A stretch of 64,000 nucleotides of DNA from contig NZ_JAAATY010000014.1 in assembly GCF_013280595.1 (NCBI RefSeq), forward strand, positions 44,723 through 108,722, read 5' to 3'. Position 1 is the stretch's first letter. Each line of letters begins with the position of its first letter. Origin of the DNA: Kibdelosporangium persicum (lineage in GTDB: Bacteria; Actinomycetota; Actinomycetes; Mycobacteriales; Pseudonocardiaceae). This document shows, piece after piece, positions 59,596 to 64,000 of this stretch. The notes under the pieces are model-generated. The model saw nothing but the letters and a program-made list of their open reading frames with translations, was not told the DNA's origin and ran no database searches. Made by a program: the position numbers and the translations under genes.

Positions 59596-60318
59596 CTACC
59601 CGTGTGTCTCCCGATCCCGCACCCCGCGCCTGACCGTCGATTTGTCATTCTCGCGAGCGCCGAGGGAGCTGAGGAACCGGATGGGGCGAATCAGAGCCCG
59701 GTAGAAGGGGCGTACCACCCGTCCGGGGAGGAGACCGTGTCGCTCCTCTTCCCAGACCCTGCCCCTCGGATGACTCCTGATCAGGGGGCCTTCGGCGATG
59801 ACGGGGGCGGTGGTCAGCAACTCGATACGGGAGAGGTGTTTGACGTTGATGTAACCGTACTGACTGGGGCTGACCAGGCGGGCCGGTGCTCCGTGGTCAC
59901 TGTCGAGTGGGTGGCCGTCGAGATGCTCAGCGATGAGTACGTCGTCGGCCAGGATGTCCTCGATCGTCACCGCGGCTTCCCACCCGTCGAGTCCGCGGCA
60001 TTTGATGTGGGTGATCGATGTTCCGGGCGGAAGCGCCGGTTCGACCAGGGCGCGGTAGAACGTCGCGAACGAGACGCCTTCCCAGCGCAGGCCGGTCGCC
60101 GTCCAGCCGGCCACACAGTGGAAGTCGGCGGTGATCTCCTTGCGCGGCAGGGACGAGAGTGACGTGAGCGGAAGGTCGAATTCCCCGGTCACCGCCCCGC
60201 GTACCTCGATCACCGGGTCGGCCGGGACGGCCGGGGCAGGCCGGTGGAGGTGCGTGCCGAACCGGGGGAATCCCTTGACCCGGCGTTGTCCTGGAGGAAG
60301 GGTGTTGCCGTGCGGCAT
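59596..60318 (-). CDS. Sulfite oxidase-like molybdopterin-dependent oxidoreductase
   Basis: This 240-aa enzyme belongs to the sulfite oxidase / YedY-type molybdopterin family. The cofactor-ligating cysteine is in DFHCVAGWT near residue 68, and the surrounding EVRGAVTGEFDLPL and SPSQYGYINVKHL are conserved. There is no signal peptide and no dimerisation domain, so it is a short cytoplasmic member. The substrate is unknown. The N-terminus starts at the ATG at 60318. Confidence 0.9.
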   Translation of the reverse strand: MPHGNTLPPGQRRVKGFPRFGTHLHRPAPAVPADPVIEVRGAVTGEFDLPLTSLSSLPRKEITADFHCVAGWTATGLRWEGVSFATFYRALVEPALPPGTSITHIKCRGLDGWEAAVTIEDILADDVLIAEHLDGHPLDSDHGAPARLVSPSQYGYINVKHLSRIELLTTAPVIAEGPLIRSHPRGRVWEEERHGLLPGRVVRPFYRALIRPIRFLSSLGARENDKSTVRRGVRDRETHG

Positions 60319-60516
60319 TGATCCAGCCTTTCGCCCGTGATGTGATCACAGCGAGACCATCGTTTCCCCAGCCGCCCGGCACGAGATCACCCACAGGAGC
60401 GAGTCCGCTCCCTCGCAGGAGTGGCGTTGGCGGACTTCCACCGTCCATGGTTCTGTGCCGGGTGACCGGGCCCGCAGGCCGGCGCCGGGCCGAAACGACC
60501 GTCGACCGGCGCGCGA

Positions 60517-62892
60517 TCACTGGAGGGGCGGACAATCGCCAAGGCACGATCTGGCCTCGACATAGTCCACTTTCATCGTGGCCGGATAGTCGGACGCGTG
60601 CGGCGGCCCAGGCCAGTCCCCGCCCACCGCGAGGTTGAGCAACAAGAACACCGGCTGATCGAAAGCCCAGTTCTGCTCAGTGATCATCGCCCGGCTGATC
60701 GACTGGTACAGCTGTCCGTCCACATACCAGTCGATCCGGTCCGGTTGCGTTCGCCAGTCCACTGTGTACGTGTGGAAGTCGTCGGCCAGGCCCGCGTGAT
60801 CCGCATAGCGGGACCTTTTCCCGACCGGTTCACCACACTGCGGACAGTGCAGTACCCCGTACACCTCATCAGGCCGTGATCCCCGGTACTCGATCGCGTC
60901 GATCTCGCCGGACTCGGGCCACCTCAGATCAGTCCGGAAAGAACGTCCCAAGGCCCAGAAGGTCGCCCACGAGCCGCGCGCCGCGGGGAGCTTCACTCTC
61001 GCCTGAATGCGGAGCGTGCCGCCGGCCGGTGGCCTGAAGTCGCTGCGTCGCGTCTCTATCCTCGCGGACCGGTAGTCCTCGTCGCGGTCGACGGTGGCGA
61101 CGATTTCCAGGTTTCCCGCCCCGTCCATGCGGAGGTTGTCCTGGGATCGGGTGTACTCCTGGATCTCTCCGGTTCCCCAGTTCGGCGGACCACCCGGGTA
61201 GTGGTGTCCCGTGCTGAAAAACCAGTCCCGCTCCGAAGGCTGCGCACCGGCAGGACCCGAGAAGTCCTCCCGCCACACCGCTGGTCCAGCCGGACTGGAT
61301 GGTCGTGCGTACGGTGTCGACGAGAACTGCTCGGCGACCGTCGCCGCCAGCGCGAGCACAGCGCAGCATGTCGCCAGGGCCCACCAGCGCACCCGCCGGG
61401 ACATCTGCGCGATGCGGTATCGGCGGATCGACGGCAGCAGGAACATCACTGCCATGGCCGAACACCAGGCCATTGTCGCGAATACCCATGCGTCATCCGC
61501 GGCCGCCAGCCCGAGGAACGCGGCAGGACGGGCATGGCCAAGACGAGCCAGACCGATAACTGCGCCCACGATTATCGCCGCGAGATTGACAACCACTATC
61601 GCACCACGAAATACGGTGTACGAGAGGGCCGGGCGGCGAGAGGCCACTGATCCGTGCGTGGGTTCCCAGTCGACGTTTCGGCGGGTCAACGCGTCCAACA
61701 GGCCCAGGACGTGGGCAGGACTGGCCACCGCATGAGCAATGGCCCCTGCGACGCCGTAGCTTCCGTCCTGTATCCGATTCGCAAGCGTGACCGTCACCAT
61801 CGCGGAAAGCATGAGCCCGAGCGGAACCACAGGATCAACGGACAGCGGCGAGACGCGCCCGAGCAGATAGATGCCGGGAAGGATCGACATCGGCAGAAAT
61901 ATGATCGAAGACAGATAATGTGTCCCCAACATGCTGTACTGCAACCGCTGCCTGCTGGTCAGCTTGCTCCGCTTCCACAGCTGGGCGCTCAGTAGTACTT
62001 CGAACGCCCCACGGGCCCACCTTCGCTGCTGCCTGAGATACGCGCGCCAATCGTCGGGAGGTAACCCGCGTGCCAGGTGCTCCGAAACGAAGGCCGACCG
62101 CCAGCCCAGGCTGTGGAGCCGGAGCGACGTATGGACGTCCTCGGTCTGGCTTCCGCTGTACACTCCGCCGATTTGTTCCAGAGCTGCCCGCCTGAAGACG
62201 ACGTTGGTGCCAACGCAGATCGCCGCGCCCCGTCTCGCCTTCCCAGGCATGACGTGCTTGTAGAAGGGATACTGCGCCTCCTTGGCGCCGCGGGCAACCA
62301 ATGTCCTGCGTGCGGCGTAGCTTTGCGGCGTCTGCACGAACGCCAGTTTTTCATCGGCGAAACGGCCGACGGTCTTCCTGAGAAAACTGCGGTCGGGCCG
62401 GTGGTCCGCATCGAAGACCGCCACGAGCTCACCCTGCGTGCGGGCGAGCGCGTAGTTCACATTCCCGGCCTTTCCGTGGCTCCTGCTGGGGCGCGAGAAA
62501 TAGCCCACGCCTTCTGCCTGGCACCAGTCGCGCAACTCCTGGCTCGGACCGTCGTCGAGCACCCACGTTTCATGGGCGAGGTCCATGTCCCGAGCGGCCC
62601 GAATCACGGGAATCAGAACGTCGATCGGCTCGCCACACACGGTTATGAAGACGTCGATACCACCGCTCCACCGCTCGGAGCCCGGCGGTGACACCGGATC
62701 GGGTCCGCGGGTGGTCAACCACGCGACGCTCGTGTGCCAGATGACAACGAGTTGCAGAGCGACCATTCCGAGCCAGAGAAGGAACTCCGCCGTCGAAGCC
62801 GTCCTGCCGAAGAACAGCAGAACGGCTTCGAAAGCCAATGCGTGCTGTAGTGCCAGTAACAAAGCGACGCTGCCGAAGCGGTGCTTTTTCAT
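60517..62892 (-). CDS. Fusion of GT2 glucan synthase and GH16 beta-glucanase
   Basis: This protein of about 791 aa combines two enzymes. Residues about 1-520 are a cellulose-synthase-like GT2: two N-terminal membrane helices, then DDG in VLDDGPSQE near 114, DxD in FDADHRP near 159, TED in SQTEDVHTS near 252 and Q(R/Q)xRW as QQRRWARG near 287, followed by about five membrane helices. From about residue 550 to the end there is an extracytoplasmic GH16 domain with the catalytic EIDAIE near 663 (nucleophile and acid/base Glu). It would synthesise a beta-glucan, export it and cut it in one chain. ATG 62892 is used. ATG 62964 is possible. Confidence 0.93.
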   Translation of the reverse strand: MKKHRFGSVALLLALQHALAFEAVLLFFGRTASTAEFLLWLGMVALQLVVIWHTSVAWLTTRGPDPVSPPGSERWSGGIDVFITVCGEPIDVLIPVIRAARDMDLAHETWVLDDGPSQELRDWCQAEGVGYFSRPSRSHGKAGNVNYALARTQGELVAVFDADHRPDRSFLRKTVGRFADEKLAFVQTPQSYAARRTLVARGAKEAQYPFYKHVMPGKARRGAAICVGTNVVFRRAALEQIGGVYSGSQTEDVHTSLRLHSLGWRSAFVSEHLARGLPPDDWRAYLRQQRRWARGAFEVLLSAQLWKRSKLTSRQRLQYSMLGTHYLSSIIFLPMSILPGIYLLGRVSPLSVDPVVPLGLMLSAMVTVTLANRIQDGSYGVAGAIAHAVASPAHVLGLLDALTRRNVDWEPTHGSVASRRPALSYTVFRGAIVVVNLAAIIVGAVIGLARLGHARPAAFLGLAAADDAWVFATMAWCSAMAVMFLLPSIRRYRIAQMSRRVRWWALATCCAVLALAATVAEQFSSTPYARPSSPAGPAVWREDFSGPAGAQPSERDWFFSTGHHYPGGPPNWGTGEIQEYTRSQDNLRMDGAGNLEIVATVDRDEDYRSARIETRRSDFRPPAGGTLRIQARVKLPAARGSWATFWALGRSFRTDLRWPESGEIDAIEYRGSRPDEVYGVLHCPQCGEPVGKRSRYADHAGLADDFHTYTVDWRTQPDRIDWYVDGQLYQSISRAMITEQNWAFDQPVFLLLNLAVGGDWPGPPHASDYPATMKVDYVEARSCLGDCPPLQ

Positions 62893-63203
62893 GTGACGAC
62901 CCTTGGCATGCCCTCGGGTGGAGGGTGACGGGCCGACCTGGCGCTGGGGAGTGATCGCCTGCATATGATGGACGTGGCGGGTCAGACGAAGTGACCTGCC
63001 GCGGCAACATGTCGCGACGGGTGTGCGGATGACGCACTTCTGAAGCCGTTGTCCTTACCAGAAATAATCATGAAAAACATCCCCCCGGATCTGCACTGCC
63101 CGTGTGGCCACAACCTTCGCGGCAGGCGGCCACACATTATTCTCTGCTGGAGAAACGGAAGGAGTCCCCGTCGGATCGGGCCGACGGGGATCTCCTCACC
63201 AGC
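62893..63203. other. Intergenic stretch between GT2-GH16 and the small secreted protein
   Basis: No gene is supported. It holds the promoter region of the glucan synthase gene and the terminator hairpin at 63160-63197. An AT-rich patch around 63060-63090 (AATAATCATGAAAAAC) is the most promoter-like part but has no clear boxes. Confidence 0.4.
63160..63197 (-). terminator. Terminator of the small secreted protein gene
   Basis: The stem GAGTCCCCGTCGG/CCGACGGGGATCTC (one bulge) lies just after the stop at 63204 of the minus-strand gene. On the minus strand it is followed by CTTCCGTTTCT, a weak T-rich tail. Confidence 0.6.
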
Positions 63204-63437
63204 TCAGGCGTAGAGGTCCCACGGCCACCAGGCGTGGCCCGAGTGGCTGCAGCTGTACGAGCGCCACTTGCCGGCCAGCACGCCGCTCTCACCGGCGTCG
63301 ATGCAGCCGAACTGGGTCGTGTAGGAGCCCCTCTTCGTCGGGAAGGCCACACCGGCCGAAGCCGGCTGGGCCAGCGTGAGCGTGGCCGCCACGGCGACCC
63401 CGGCCGCGACCAGCCCGGTGCGAATCCTCTTTCCCAT
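63204..63437 (-). CDS. Small secreted protein, 77 aa
   Basis: It has a Sec-type signal peptide (MGKRIRTGLVAAGVAVAATL, cleavage after PASA) and a mature part of about 45 residues with two cysteines (FGCIDAG and SYSCSH) likely forming a disulfide, plus several Trp, Gly and His. It resembles the size and shape of lactococcin-972-like bacteriocins or secreted defensin-like peptides, but no immunity gene is seen. ATG 63437 is chosen because GGGGG lies 7 bases upstream. ATG 63443 is possible. Confidence 0.7.
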   Translation of the reverse strand: MGKRIRTGLVAAGVAVAATLTLAQPASAGVAFPTKRGSYTTQFGCIDAGESGVLAGKWRSYSCSHSGHAWWPWDLYA

Positions 63438-63624
63438 GAGCATCCCCCTGTTCCACGCGACCGACCGTCGATCGCGACCGCAACGTACATCAGGTCGCGA
63501 TCTGCGTGGGGCGGATTCAGCGGAGACGAAAACGTGCTCCGCCCCGGCGAAACCCGCGCCCACAGCCGATCCGCGGACGGCCCCCGGCCCGGGACCGTCT
63601 GTTGTGGACGTATCCGGCCCGGAT

Positions 63625-64000
63625 TCAGTCCTTCATGGCGGCGAGCATGCCGGGCTCGTAGGAGCCTGCCGGGTTGCGCACGATCACGTTCATCCGGTTC
63701 GCCGCGTTGATCAGGCCCACCAGGAAGACCAGTGCGGCGATCTGGTCGTCGTCGTAGTGCTTGCGGACCTGGGCCCAGGTCTCGTCGGACACGCCCTCGT
63801 GGGCGTCGGCGAGCCGGGTGCCTTCTTCGGCCAGTGCCAGCGCGGCCCGCTCGGCCTCCGTGAACACGGTCGCTTCGCGCCAGGCGGCGACCAGGTTGAG
63901 CCGGACCGACGTCTCCCCGGCCGCCGCGGCTTCCTTGGTGTGCATGTCGATGCAGAACGCGCAGCCGTTGATCTGGCTGGCGCGCAACGACACCAGCTCC
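63625..64000 (-). CDS. Carboxymuconolactone decarboxylase family protein (AhpD-like), partial
   Basis: The 5' part lies beyond the window end. The 125 visible residues contain the AhpD-type active site in GCAFCIDMHTKEA, with the CxxC and His of the thiol-peroxidase relay. This is a small cytoplasmic alkylhydroperoxidase-like protein. The C-terminal end and stop are present at 63625. Confidence 0.88.
   Translation of the reverse strand, partial: ELVSLRASQINGCAFCIDMHTKEAAAAGETSVRLNLVAAWREATVFTEAERAALALAEEGTRLADAHEGVSDETWAQVRKHYDDDQIAALVFLVGLINAANRMNVIVRNPAGSYEPGMLAAMKD

Noticed and set aside
1-64000. CRISPR arrays
   Set aside because: No regular array of short direct repeats with unique spacers is present, and no cas-like gene is seen.

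Overview
This is a high-GC actinobacterial chromosome segment, most likely from the Pseudonocardiaceae (Amycolatopsis/Kibdelosporangium-like). The pointers are the block prfB-ftsE-ftsX-smpB-ssrA in actinobacterial order, the many GTG and TTG starts, several -10 elements placed about 7 bases before a start codon (leaderless transcripts), three mycothiol-type maleylpyruvate isomerase family proteins, and the density of NarL-type two-component pairs. The genus call is inference.

Left part (1-22900) is ordinary chromosomal backbone. It holds a PadR regulator, release factor 2, FtsEX, SmpB and tmRNA (the trans-translation pair lies 4.3 kb apart), an amidohydrolase, an acyltransferase-3 membrane protein, a NarL-type sensor/regulator pair, a MerR regulator facing two tandem isomerase-family paralogues, a biotinyl-carboxyltransferase fusion, an SPFH protein with a ribbon-helix-helix partner, HrpB helicase, a MauE/DsbA-like thiol-redox pair, a PaaK-type CoA ligase and a tRNA-Ala(GGC).

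Middle part (22900-45600) looks like a patchwork of acquired DNA starting at the tRNA-Ala. Directly after the tRNA lie a cysteine-rich orphan gene, a tyrosine-recombinase fragment and a decayed transposase. Then come an MprAB-like two-component system facing an MMPL transporter, a copper type II monooxygenase-like lipoprotein with a Rieske lipoprotein, an orphan response regulator whose kinase is cut off at a repeat, and a MarR regulator divergent from a complete P450-ferredoxin-ferredoxin reductase operon that continues into a DUF3159 membrane protein and an MFS exporter. After this come a transposon-protein remnant, DUF899/HxlR, a small hydrolase operon, another two-component pair and a secreted S1 protease. 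A 185-bp MITE-like element with CTAG target duplications sits on the protease stop codon. Two sequences resembling tRNA 3' ends (32.4 kb, 45.5 kb) share a family resemblance and may mark old integration or recombination points.

Right part (45660-64000) holds an ABC exporter divergent from its probable NarL-type two-component system, an acyl-CoA dehydrogenase, an unrecognised two-gene module (TPR protein plus membrane-anchored protein), a NmrA-like reductase divergent from HxlR, a quinone-reductase-like MDR protein, a damaged TetR and an intact TetR heading a PAP2 phosphatase operon, a sulfite-oxidase-like molybdoenzyme, and a large protein fusing a cellulose-synthase-like GT2 glucan polymerase to a GH16 beta-glucanase. 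That fusion is the most striking single gene of the window. The window ends inside an AhpD-like gene.
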